A stretch of DNA of 5,415 bases from Eubacteriales Family XIII. Incertae Sedis bacterium (lineage in GTDB: Bacteria; Bacillota; Clostridia; Peptostreptococcales; Anaerovoracaceae), in NCBI GenBank assembly GCA_031278255.1, contig JAITKU010000161.1, positions 1-5,415 on the forward strand, read 5' to 3'. Under the pieces are notes generated by a model. It searched no databases. It was not told the DNA's origin and saw only the letters and a list, made by a program, of their open reading frames with translations. A program made the position numbers and the translations under genes. Shown one piece after another: positions 1-5,415 of the stretch (positions are counted from its first letter, which is position 1; the number at the start of each line of letters is the position of its first letter).

Positions 1-114
1 ACACATGGGGACGGTTCATTTGTGTAACACATACAATGTTGGAATTGCGCGATTTACCGGCACGGGCCACAGTGCCAAACCTGCCCAATACACAAAAGAA
101 CCGTCCCCGTGTGT
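1..114. repeat. REP/MITE-like inverted-repeat element
   Basis: The two ends of this stretch are 25-base inverted repeats. The arm at 1-25 and the reverse complement of the arm at 90-114 agree at 23 of 25 positions and share the core GGGGACGGTTC followed by TTTGTGT. A smaller hairpin lies inside, GGCAC (59-63) with GTGCC (72-76). From memory, GGGGACGGTTC palindromes recur between genes in many Clostridia-like genomes and resemble the palindromes mobilised by REP-associated Y1 transposases; this could not be checked here. No transposase gene is visible. The left arm starts at the first base of the window, so the element may extend further left. Confidence 0.7.
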
Positions 115-152
115 ACTAAGCCGGGGCATTTTCGCGTATGCCGCGTATGAAC

Positions 153-158
153 GGGAAG
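153..158 (+). promoter_or_regulatory. weak ribosome binding site of the FtrD-like gene
   Basis: GGGAAG lies four bases before the ATG at 163. An in-frame TGA at 148-150 closes the frame just upstream, so the start cannot be earlier. The match to Shine-Dalgarno is poorer than for the downstream permease and lipoprotein genes. No convincing -10/-35 promoter or Fur box is visible in 1-162. Confidence 0.4.
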
Positions 159-162
159 TAAC

Positions 163-1413
163 ATGCTGCAATATCTCATAAAGACGATAGAACATTCCTT
201 GAGCACCGCGATTCTCGTCGCGCTGCTCTTTATGATCGCATACGGGAACGGCACGGGCCTCTCCCGCCGCGCGATGTCCGCCGCCATGGCCGTCGGCGCG
301 GGCGCTGCGGCGATCCTGTCGTGGCTGATCCACACGACGGTTTGGATCAACAGGGAGTTTCTGAGCATCGGGATCCTGTCCGTCGCGATTGTGGCCGGCC
401 TCGTCTTCATCCCGCTGTCCTTCGGCGTTTTCCGAAAGAGGGCGCCGCGCGCGCACGAGGCGGTCTTGGACGCGTCCCTGTCGCTGCTCTGCGTCGCCCT
501 GCTCGTGTACTGTCTGCCCACAGTCATACTGTACCCGACGGAATTCCTTCTCGCGGGGGAAAGCGTATTCAGCACGGATTTCCTGTTCAAGGCCGTCGGC
601 TATCTGGCGGGCCTGCTTATCGTTTTCTTGGCGGCCCTTGCCCTGTTTCGCACGCGAAACGGCATACCCGGCCGGCTATTGCGCATCCTGCTTGCCGTCT
701 GCCTCGCGATCAACATCGCGGATCAATTCTCCGTCATCGTGCAGTTCCTTCTGGCGCGGCGGATCATTCCCATGTCCAAGGGCATCTTCGCGTTTGTGAA
801 GATCACGGTCAATTACGACAATTGGTTCCTGTACCTGATCCTGCTGATCACGCTGCCGCTGCCCTTCCTGCTGTGGGCGATCAACCTGCGTCCGCGCGGG
901 TCTTGGGAGAACCCCGCCCAGCATCGGAAGCTCAAATCGACGGCGCGCGGGATCCGGCGGTACAGCGCGCTGATCCTCGCGTGCTATGTTCTGTCCGTGC
1001 TCAGCCTGACGGTCGTGAAGGCCTACGACGAGCGGGAGGTGACGCTTTCGCCGGCGGAGCCGATGAACATCGTGGGCGACCGCATCCTCATTCCGACGGA
1101 ACGGATAGACGACGGGCATCTCCACCGCTTCGCCTACATATCCACGGAGGGGACGGAGGTGCGCTTCATCGTGATCAAGAAGAACGAATCCGCGTGGGGC
1201 GTCGGCCTGGACGCCTGCGACATCTGCGGCGCCACCGGCTATTACGAGCGGGACGACGAGGTGATCTGCAAGCTCTGCGACGTGGTCATGAACAAATCGA
1301 CCATAGGCTTCAAGGGCGGCTGCAACCCCGTGCCGCTGGCCTACGAGATCGCGGACGGCAGCATGGTCGTGCAGGTACGGGATTTGGAAAACGAACAGAA
1401 GCGTTTCAAGTGA
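163..1413 (+). CDS. FtrD-like polytopic membrane protein with Cys-rich redox domain (DUF2318)
   Basis: This 416-residue protein probably moves electrons across the cytoplasmic membrane for iron uptake. About eight hydrophobic segments can be seen, near residues 11-28, 38-60, 68-90, 104-124, 144-163, 172-197, 219-240 and 266-286. A soluble C-terminal domain (about 290-416) follows. It carries CDIC (Cys352, Cys355), CKLC (Cys369, Cys372) and GGCNP (Cys387), with DGHLHRF before them and VRFIVIKK between. This pattern is the hallmark of DUF2318 / FtrD-like iron-sulfur membrane proteins; known relatives are FtrD of Brucella and Bordetella and Cj1660 of Campylobacter. The start at 163 is forced by a stop codon 12 bases upstream. 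The downstream ABC genes match the Cj1661-1663 order. Family assignment is firm; the exact cofactor (Fe-S or other metal) and electron donor are inferred. P19 and Ftr1 partners are not in the window. Confidence 0.9.
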   Translation: MLQYLIKTIEHSLSTAILVALLFMIAYGNGTGLSRRAMSAAMAVGAGAAAILSWLIHTTVWINREFLSIGILSVAIVAGLVFIPLSFGVFRKRAPRAHEAVLDASLSLLCVALLVYCLPTVILYPTEFLLAGESVFSTDFLFKAVGYLAGLLIVFLAALALFRTRNGIPGRLLRILLAVCLAINIADQFSVIVQFLLARRIIPMSKGIFAFVKITVNYDNWFLYLILLITLPLPFLLWAINLRPRGSWENPAQHRKLKSTARGIRRYSALILACYVLSVLSLTVVKAYDEREVTLSPAEPMNIVGDRILIPTERIDDGHLHRFAYISTEGTEVRFIVIKKNESAWGVGLDACDICGATGYYERDDEVICKLCDVVMNKSTIGFKGGCNPVPLAYEIADGSMVVQVRDLENEQKRFK

Positions 1414-1443
1414 CGGAACGCAAACGAGGCGCAAACGCAACAC

Positions 1444-1469
1444 TCAATTTTGGCTCCGTCCAAAATTGA
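1444..1469 (+). repeat. hairpin with 10-bp perfect stem
   Basis: TCAATTTTGG (1444-1453) pairs perfectly with CCAAAATTGA (1460-1469) around a six-base loop, CTCCGT. No T-run follows, so it is not a standard terminator. Its right arm overlaps the left arm of the next hairpin, so both cannot form at once. Confidence 0.8.
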
Positions 1470-1492
1470 AGCGCCAAAGGCGCACTTCAATT
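1464..1492 (+). repeat. second hairpin, competing with the first
   Basis: AATTGAAG (1464-1471) pairs with CTTCAATT (1485-1492), and inside it GCGCC (1471-1475) pairs with GGCGC (1479-1483) around AAA. The two stems stack with a one- to two-base bulge. The arm at 1464-1469 is shared with the hairpin at 1444-1469. A weaker third stem, TTCAA (1486-1490) with TTGAA (1494-1498), competes in turn with this one. Confidence 0.7.
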
Positions 1493-1501
1493 GTTGAACG
1501 G

Positions 1502-1546
1502 ATGTTTTGAGGGGACAAGGGCTTTGCCCGCAGCCCCTCAAAACAT
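1502..1546 (+). repeat. long hairpin with perfect 13-bp stem and nested inner stem
   Basis: ATGTTTTGAGGGG (1502-1514) is the exact reverse complement of CCCCTCAAAACAT (1534-1546). Inside, GGGC (1519-1522) pairs with GCCC (1526-1529) around TTT. There is no T-run on the 3' side, so it looks like a repeat palindrome rather than an intrinsic terminator, although a stem this strong could still slow polymerase or protect a transcript end. Confidence 0.85.
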
Positions 1547-1550
1547 AGGC

Positions 1551-1579
1551 GCCGGTGGGAGATTGCACCCGCCACCGGC
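1551..1579 (+). repeat. GC-rich hairpin, 8-bp stem
   Basis: GCCGGTGG (1551-1558) pairs with CCACCGGC (1572-1579) around a 13-base loop. A shorter alternative pairs GGTG (1555-1558) with CACC (1567-1570 region). It overlaps the palindrome GGCGCC at 1548-1553. Confidence 0.65.
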
Positions 1580-1600
1580 AGCTTGTGAAGCCGGAACCCG

Positions 1601-1616
1601 CCGCCTGTAGAGGCGG
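1601..1616 (+). repeat. short GC hairpin, possible insertion-sequence end remnant
   Basis: CCGCCT (1601-1606) pairs with AGGCGG (1611-1616) around GTAG. The context GTGAAGCC (1585-1592) followed by this stem and a G-run resembles the subterminal palindrome at the right end of some IS200/IS605 elements. That is a resemblance from memory only. No transposase reading frame is visible next to it, so any such element would be a remnant. Confidence 0.4.
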
Positions 1617-1653
1617 GGGACTGACGCCGTCGTTCAAATCAAAACCACTCACC

Positions 1654-1660
1654 GGAGAAG
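1654..1660 (+). promoter_or_regulatory. ribosome binding site that sets the first permease start
   Basis: GGAGAAG lies five bases before the ATG at 1666. This supports 1666 as the start rather than the in-frame GTG at 1555, which sits inside a hairpin arm and would add 37 residues with no membrane-protein character. Confidence 0.8.
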
Positions 1661-1665
1661 ACAAT

Positions 1666-2949
1666 ATGTTTTTCAGGCTCATACGCGGCGCTCTGTTCCG
1701 ACAAAAGAAAAAGATGCTGATGATCGCGTTCACAATCGCGCTGGGGGCCTCCTTGGCCACGGCCATGCTGAACGTCATGCTCGATGTCGGCGATAAGGTG
1801 AACCGGGAATTGAAGACCTACGGGGCCAATATCAACGTGATTCCCAAGGAGGCCTCCCTGCTGGACGATCTCTACGGCGTCAGCGAGGGCTTTGGCGTTT
1901 CGGACCGCTATCTGCAAGAGTCGGAGCTGGGGCGGCTCAAGACGATCTTCTGGGCCTTCAACATCGTGGATTTTGCGCCGTATCTGAACGCGCGGGCGCG
2001 GATTGCCGGCTCGGAGGACGAGCTGCGGCTCACGGGGACTTGGTTTTCGCACCGGCTGGCGCTCCCGACGGGAGAAAGCCTCGATACGGGCATACGGAAC
2101 ATGAAGAGCTGGTGGTCGATAGAGGGCGAATGGCTCACGGACGCGGACGAGAACGCCGCCATGGTGGGCCGCTTGCTCGCGGAGAGGGCGGGGCTCGCGG
2201 TGGGCGACGCCTTTGCGCTCGAATCCGAGGGCGCGCGCAGACAGCTGACGGTGAAGGGGATATTCGAGGCCGGCAGCGAGGAGGACGAGCGCATCTACGT
2301 GTCCCTGCCCGTCGCCCAAGCGATGACCGGCAAACGGGGCCTCGTCAGCAGCGTGGAGGTCAGCGCGCTGACGACGCCGGACAATGAGCTTTCCCGCCGC
2401 GCCGCGCAAAACCCCAAAAGCCTCTCCGTAAAGGAATGGGAAACGTGGTATTGCACGGCCTACGTCAGCGCCATCTGCTATCAGATCGAAGAGGTCTTGA
2501 CCGACTCCGTGGCCAAGCCCATCCGCCAAGTGGCGGAATCGGAGGGGGCGATTTTGGAAAAAACCCGGCTTCTCATGCTGTTGATCACGATCCTGAGCCT
2601 CGCGGGGGCGGCGCTCGGCATCTCGAATCTGGTAACGGCCGGCGTCATGGAACGGAGCCGCGAGATCGGGCTTTTGAAAGCCCTCGGCGCGAACAACGCG
2701 CCGGTCTCCGGACTGATACTGACGGAGATACTCATCACGGGCGTGGCGGGCGGCGTGGTCGGTTATTTCGCGGGCCTGGGCTTTGCGCAGATCATAGGCC
2801 GCACCGTGTTTGACGCCGCGATCAACATCAAACCCATGGTCATTCCTCTGGTCGCGATCCTGATCTTCCTCGTGATCGTGGCGGGCTGCATTCCCTCGAT
2901 TCGCCTGCTTTTGTCGCTGCGCCCGGCGGAGGTGCTGCACGGGCGATGA
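1666..2949 (+). CDS. ABC transporter permease, MacB/FtsX type (Cj1661-like)
   Basis: This 427-residue membrane subunit is one half of an ABC transporter with the permease at 3033 and the ATPase at 4225. The architecture is MacB/FtsX-like. TM1 lies at about 17-39, a large extracytoplasmic domain at about 40-299 contains ELKTYGANINVIP (48-60), and three further segments lie at about 300-325, 350-378 and 391-412. The coupling segment RSREIGLLKALGA (330-342) is typical of FtsX-family permeases and sits at the cytoplasmic side. Just before TM2, WYCTAYVSAICYQ (261-273) holds two cysteines and has no counterpart in the partner permease. The start is set by the GGAGAAG site. The context suggests a role in iron uptake, as for Cj1661. 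MacB-type systems often work as mechanotransducers or exporters rather than importers, so the actual substrate and direction are unknown. Confidence 0.88.
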   Translation: MFFRLIRGALFRQKKKMLMIAFTIALGASLATAMLNVMLDVGDKVNRELKTYGANINVIPKEASLLDDLYGVSEGFGVSDRYLQESELGRLKTIFWAFNIVDFAPYLNARARIAGSEDELRLTGTWFSHRLALPTGESLDTGIRNMKSWWSIEGEWLTDADENAAMVGRLLAERAGLAVGDAFALESEGARRQLTVKGIFEAGSEEDERIYVSLPVAQAMTGKRGLVSSVEVSALTTPDNELSRRAAQNPKSLSVKEWETWYCTAYVSAICYQIEEVLTDSVAKPIRQVAESEGAILEKTRLLMLLITILSLAGAALGISNLVTAGVMERSREIGLLKALGANNAPVSGLILTEILITGVAGGVVGYFAGLGFAQIIGRTVFDAAINIKPMVIPLVAILIFLVIVAGCIPSIRLLLSLRPAEVLHGR

Positions 2950-3032
2950 GCCGGAGGGAAGCGGCGTGGGATTTGCGCGGGTAATTGTTTTGAGCCGGAA
3001 CGGCTGAAACGGGTGTCAAACGGAGAGCCTTT
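2950..3032. other. 83-base spacer between permease genes
   Basis: The spacer contains an imperfect small hairpin, AGCCG (2993-2997) with CGGCT (3001-3005), flanked by TTT and AAA. It ends in the ribosome binding site GGAGAG (3022-3027), five bases before the ATG at 3033. No promoter or terminator was recognised. Confidence 0.5.
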
Positions 3033-4166
3033 ATGACCAAAAGAACCTTGTATCTCAAGATGATCACGAGCGCGCTGATTCGCAGGCGTTCCGGAATGCT
3101 CGCGGCCCTGCTGGCCGTGGCCATCGGCGCGACCGTCCTGTCGGGTCTCGTCACGGTTTATTACGATATTCCGCGCCAGATGCGGCAGGAATTCCGTTCC
3201 TACGGCGCCAATCTCATCTTGGTGTCCGCGGACGGGGAAGCCCTCGCCGCGGAAGCGGCGGAGGCGGCCATAGCCTGCATACCGCGGTCGGAAGCCGTCG
3301 GGATCGCGCCCTATCGCTACGAAACGGTGAAGATCAACGAACAGCCTTTTATGGCCGCGGGCACGGATTTGGCGGAAGCGCGCAAGACCAGCCCCTACTG
3401 GTTTGTATCGGGGGAATGGCCCGACCGGGACGGAAGCGTACTCATCGGTCAGGAGGTGGCCGACGTGATCCGCCTCTTGCCCGGAAGTTCTTTCACCATG
3501 ACGGGCGCGAACGCGCAGGGCGAGGCGTTCAGCCGCGATTTTCGCGTTTCGGGCGTCGTGCAGACCGGGGGAACGGAGGAGGCTTTCATCTTTATGTCCC
3601 TGCCTGACTTCGCCTCCGTCATAGGCGAGAGCGGGGCCTTTGATGTGGTGGAATGCAGCATTTCCGCGTCGCAGGCGGAGCTGGAGAGCATTGCGGCCCG
3701 CGTGACGGAAAGCGCGGCGGGGGTCGCGCCGCGGCTCGTGACCCGCGTGACCCGTTCGGAAGGCACGGTCTTGACGAAGCTGCAGGCGCTGGTCTTTCTC
3801 GTAACGGCGGTCGTGCTGCTGCTGACCATGATCTGCGTCGCCACTACGATGATGGCGGTCGTGGCGGAGCGGCGCAAGGAAATCGGACTGAAGAAAGCGC
3901 TGGGCGCGCCGGACAGGGGTATCATCGCGGAATTCTTGGGGGAGGGCCTGTTTCTGGGCTGTATGGGCGGCGTTTTGGGCGTGATTCTCGGCTTCGGTTT
4001 CGCGCAGCTTATAGGCGTCAACGTGTTCAGCCGTCCCGTTCATTTCCGGACGGCTCTGGCGCCCGTGACCATTGTCGCGTCCGTGCTTGTCACGGGACTG
4101 GCCTGCCTGATTCCCGTGAGACGCGCGACGGATGTGGACCCGGCCGTCGTATTGCGCGGCGAGTAG
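3033..4166 (+). CDS. ABC transporter permease, MacB/FtsX type (Cj1662-like)
   Basis: This 377-residue protein is a paralogue of the preceding permease and its likely heterodimer partner. TM1 lies at about 22-44. The extracytoplasmic domain at about 45-250 opens with EFRSYGANLILVS (53-65), matching ELKTYGANINVIP of the partner. TM2-TM4 lie at about 251-277, 300-328 and 341-362. The coupling segment RRKEIGLKKALGA (280-292) closely matches the partner's. It is about 50 residues shorter than the partner, mainly in the extracytoplasmic domain, and lacks the cysteine-containing WYCTAYVSAICYQ stretch. The C-terminal VDPAVVLRGE is typical of this family. The ATG at 3033 has a GGAGAG site five bases upstream. 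The family is clear; the transported or mechanically driven substrate is not shown by the sequence, and the iron link comes from gene order. Confidence 0.88.
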   Translation: MTKRTLYLKMITSALIRRRSGMLAALLAVAIGATVLSGLVTVYYDIPRQMRQEFRSYGANLILVSADGEALAAEAAEAAIACIPRSEAVGIAPYRYETVKINEQPFMAAGTDLAEARKTSPYWFVSGEWPDRDGSVLIGQEVADVIRLLPGSSFTMTGANAQGEAFSRDFRVSGVVQTGGTEEAFIFMSLPDFASVIGESGAFDVVECSISASQAELESIAARVTESAAGVAPRLVTRVTRSEGTVLTKLQALVFLVTAVVLLLTMICVATTMMAVVAERRKEIGLKKALGAPDRGIIAEFLGEGLFLGCMGGVLGVILGFGFAQLIGVNVFSRPVHFRTALAPVTIVASVLVTGLACLIPVRRATDVDPAVVLRGE

Positions 4167-4224
4167 GACGCGGCCCGGACCGATGTACGGCCGCGCGGCG
4201 GCGAAACGGAGATAAAAAAATTAA
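4167..4224. other. 58-base spacer before the ATPase gene
   Basis: CGCGGCC (4169-4175) and GGCCGCG (4189-4195) form a perfect 7-bp inverted repeat around 13 bases. An abruptly AT-rich patch with seven A in a row follows (4213-4224). GGAGA at 4208-4212 is the likely ribosome binding site, but it lies 12 bases from the ATG, longer than usual. The A/T-rich start region may keep the mRNA open there. Confidence 0.5.
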
Positions 4225-4971
4225 ATGGCATTATTGGATATAAAAGGAATATCGAAGATCTACGGCAGCGTCAAGGCCCTGCAAAATGTGGATTTGACCG
4301 TGGAGCAGGGGGAGTGGATCGCTATCATGGGGCCGTCCGGATCGGGGAAAACGACGATGATGAATATCATCGGCTGCATGGACAAGCCCACCGAGGGCAG
4401 GGTTTTCCTCGACGGCGTTGACATCTCCGCGGAGAGCGCGCGGCGCCTGACGGCCATACGCAGGGAGAAGATCGGTCTGATCTTCCAGCAGTTCCATCTG
4501 ATCAACTATCTGACGGCGCTGGAAAACGTCATGGTCGCGCAGTATTACCACAGTATGCCGGACGAAAAGGAGGCGCTGCAAGCCTTGGACCGGGTCGGTC
4601 TTTCCGGCAGGGCCAAGCACCTGCCCGCCCAACTCTCCGGCGGCGAACAGCAGCGGGTCTGTATCGCGCGCGCGCTGATCAACTATCCCATGCTGGTGCT
4701 GGCGGACGAGCCGACGGGCAATCTGGATGAGGCCAACGAGGGCATCGTACTCGACATCTTCAAGCAACTGCACAGGGAGGGCAGCACCATCGTCGTCGTC
4801 ACCCACGATCCGGAGGTCGCGGAGGAAGCCCAAAGAACCGTGGTGCTGGAGCATGGGCGTATCGCGCGGATCGTCGCAAACGACAAAAAAGGACAGGAAC
4901 ACGCGCCCCGGCGCGCATACGAGGCGTCCGCTTCGCAGGATCGCCAAAGGGAGGAGGAGAGGCAAGTATGA
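4225..4971 (+). CDS. ABC transporter ATPase, MacB/LolD type (Cj1663-like)
   Basis: This 248-residue protein is the cytoplasmic ATP-hydrolysing subunit that drives the two upstream permeases. All nucleotide-binding motifs are intact: Walker A GPSGSGKTT (36-44), Q-loop Gln88 in FQQFHLINY, signature LSGGEQQR (137-144), Walker B LVLADE with catalytic Glu162 (157-162), D-loop GNLD (165-168) and switch His194 in VVVTHD. The NYLTALENVMV stretch after the Q-loop and the DEPTGNLD sequence are typical of the MacB/LolD/FtsE group. The last 30 or so residues form a charged tail (from about 218) beyond the usual fold. The gene ends in ATGA, so its stop overlaps the start of the lipoprotein gene. It has the same order as Cj1661-1663. 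Function as an ATPase is certain in family terms; the iron role is inferred from its neighbours. Confidence 0.95.
   Translation: MALLDIKGISKIYGSVKALQNVDLTVEQGEWIAIMGPSGSGKTTMMNIIGCMDKPTEGRVFLDGVDISAESARRLTAIRREKIGLIFQQFHLINYLTALENVMVAQYYHSMPDEKEALQALDRVGLSGRAKHLPAQLSGGEQQRVCIARALINYPMLVLADEPTGNLDEANEGIVLDIFKQLHREGSTIVVVTHDPEVAEEAQRTVVLEHGRIARIVANDKKGQEHAPRRAYEASASQDRQREEERQV
4951..4960 (+). promoter_or_regulatory. strong ribosome binding site of the lipoprotein gene, inside the ATPase gene
   Basis: GAGGAGGAGA lies seven bases before the ATG at 4968 and is the strongest Shine-Dalgarno match in the window. With the ATGA overlap it suggests translational coupling and high output of the lipoprotein. 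Confidence 0.75.
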
Positions 4972-5393
4972 TTAGAATCGCGGGGATCGCGCTGTCGATA
5001 GCCCTGACGCTGTTGATCTGCGGCTGCGGCGCGTCGGACACGGCAATACCGGAGGAGGACGGCCTGTACACGGGCTTCAGCAGCGAGGACGACGACGGCG
5101 CCTACGGCGAAGTGACCGTTGCCGTCGAGGACGGCGCGATCACGGCCTGCGGCTTCGTCACGCGGCAGAAAGACGGCAGCATCAAGGACGAGGAATACGG
5201 CAAGGTGAACGGGGAGATTTCCAACCGGGAATTCTACGACAAGGCGCAGCTGGCGGTTCGGGCCATGCAACAATACGCGGACGCGCTGGTGGAACTGCAA
5301 TCAGCGGCGAAAGTGGACGCGATCTCGGGCGCCACCATCGCGCACGGGCAGTTCTTGGAAGCGGTCGCGGACGCGCTGGACGGCGACGGGTAA
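4968..5393 (+). CDS. FMN-binding-domain lipoprotein with DAISGAT flavinylation motif
   Basis: This 141-residue protein is probably anchored outside the cytoplasmic membrane and carries FMN as an electron carrier. The N-terminus is a lipoprotein signal: Arg3, a hydrophobic stretch 4-17, and the lipobox ICGC with Cys20 as the lipidated residue. An acidic linker (24-43) follows, then an FMN-binding domain (about 44-137). The domain ends in DAISGAT (117-123). In NqrC, RnfG and related proteins, ApbE attaches FMN to the final Thr of such a motif, here Thr123. No ApbE gene is in the window. The start overlaps the ATPase stop by four bases and has a strong ribosome binding site, so it belongs to the operon. 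A plausible role, inferred only from context, is passing electrons to or from the FtrD-like protein during reduction or handling of iron outside the cell. Confidence 0.85.
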   Translation: MIRIAGIALSIALTLLICGCGASDTAIPEEDGLYTGFSSEDDDGAYGEVTVAVEDGAITACGFVTRQKDGSIKDEEYGKVNGEISNREFYDKAQLAVRAMQQYADALVELQSAAKVDAISGATIAHGQFLEAVADALDGDG

Positions 5394-5415
5394 GGCGGCG
5401 AAAACGGCGGCAAAA
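5394..5415. other. end of window, no gene recognised
   Basis: After the lipoprotein stop only 22 bases remain. They hold two near copies of GGCGGC plus AAAA (5394-5404 and 5406-5415). No terminator can be judged because the window ends. Confidence 0.4.

Larger units (their letters stand above)
1414..1665. other. 252-base structured non-coding spacer inside the operon
   Basis: No gene is supported between the FtrD-like gene and the first permease. The first part holds a direct repeat CGCAAACG (1419-1426 and 1430-1437). From 1444 to 1616 the sequence is a chain of inverted repeats, listed separately. The other spacers in this operon are 83 and 58 bases or a 4-base overlap, so this one stands out. 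None of the stems is followed by a run of T, so a classical Rho-independent terminator is not seen. No known riboswitch or tRNA could be recognised. Insertion of repeat DNA into a once compact operon is the simplest reading. Confidence 0.7.

Noticed and set aside
138..161. Seven-codon open frame (MPRMNGK) just before the FtrD-like gene
   Set aside because: It is too short and has no ribosome binding site; the direct repeat CGCGTATG (133-140, 142-149) explains its two ATG codons.
1..162. Fur box or sigma-70 promoter before the operon
   Set aside because: TACAAT at 32-37 has no matching -35 element and no GATAATGATAATC-like sequence was found, so iron regulation cannot be supported from this window.
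321..1469. Open frame in another plus-strand phase across the FtrD-like gene
   Set aside because: The product is Arg/Pro/Gly/His-rich with no membrane segments, while the 163-1413 frame gives a coherent DUF2318 protein.
1502..1546. Intrinsic terminator between the first gene and the ABC genes
   Set aside because: The stem is strong but is followed by AGGCGCC rather than a T-run on either strand.
1621..1655. Possible tRNA, because GTTCAAATC at 1632-1640 resembles a T-loop
   Set aside because: The flanking bases do not pair into a T-stem and no acceptor or anticodon arms could be fitted.
1555..1665. N-terminal extension of the first permease from the GTG at 1555
   Set aside because: The GTG lies in a hairpin arm without a ribosome binding site; the ATG at 1666 has GGAGAAG at ideal spacing and starts a normal permease N-terminus.
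1639..2940. Long open frame on the minus strand across the first permease gene
   Set aside because: It mirrors the codons of a clear FtsX-type permease in GC-rich DNA; its translation is rich in Arg, His and Gln with no recognisable domain.
2763..4043. Long open frame on the minus strand across the second permease gene
   Set aside because: Same reason: an antisense by-product of GC-rich coding, low-complexity Arg/His/Asp-rich product, overlapping two well-supported genes.
4231..4965. Open frame on the minus strand across the ATPase gene
   Set aside because: The plus strand encodes all ABC ATPase motifs intact; the antisense product shows no domain.

Overview
The window holds five genes on the + strand, all facing the same way. 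The layout is that of an iron-uptake transport operon of the FtrD / Campylobacter Cj1660-Cj1663 type, plus a flavin-binding lipoprotein. The DNA is GC-rich with G/C-heavy third codon positions. Ribosome binding sites are mostly strong purine-rich Shine-Dalgarno sequences, and a single-membrane-style lipoprotein is present. Together with a GGGGACGGTTC-type inverted repeat at the left edge, this suggests a GC-rich anaerobe of the Bacillota (Clostridia-like). A Synergistota-like host is not excluded, and no marker gene here settles the lineage.

Layout. Bases 1-114 form a repeat-like inverted-repeat element with no gene. A polytopic membrane protein with a C-terminal cysteine-rich redox domain (FtrD-like / DUF2318) lies at 163-1413. 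A 252-base non-coding spacer (1414-1665) follows, packed with inverted repeats. Then come two paralogous MacB/FtsX-type ABC permeases (1666-2949 and 3033-4166), their ATPase (4225-4971), and a small lipoprotein with an FMN-binding domain and a DAISGAT flavinylation motif (4968-5393). The ATPase and lipoprotein genes overlap by four bases. The last 22 bases hold nothing recognisable.

How the genes may work together (inference). In the related Campylobacter and Brucella/Bordetella systems, the FtrD-type protein passes electrons across the membrane and supports iron import with the P19/FtrA protein and the Ftr1/FtrC permease. The ABC proteins of the Campylobacter locus are linked to the same process. 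Here the lipoprotein, probably carrying covalent FMN outside the membrane, is a plausible electron partner of the FtrD-like protein. P19 and Ftr1 are not in the window; if present they must lie outside it.

The most unusual non-coding feature is the structured spacer at 1444-1616, which splits the FtrD-like gene from the ABC genes. It contains a perfect 13-bp stem, a pair of mutually exclusive hairpins and several further hairpins. It looks more like inserted repeat DNA than a known riboswitch, but it could affect how the two halves of the operon are expressed.
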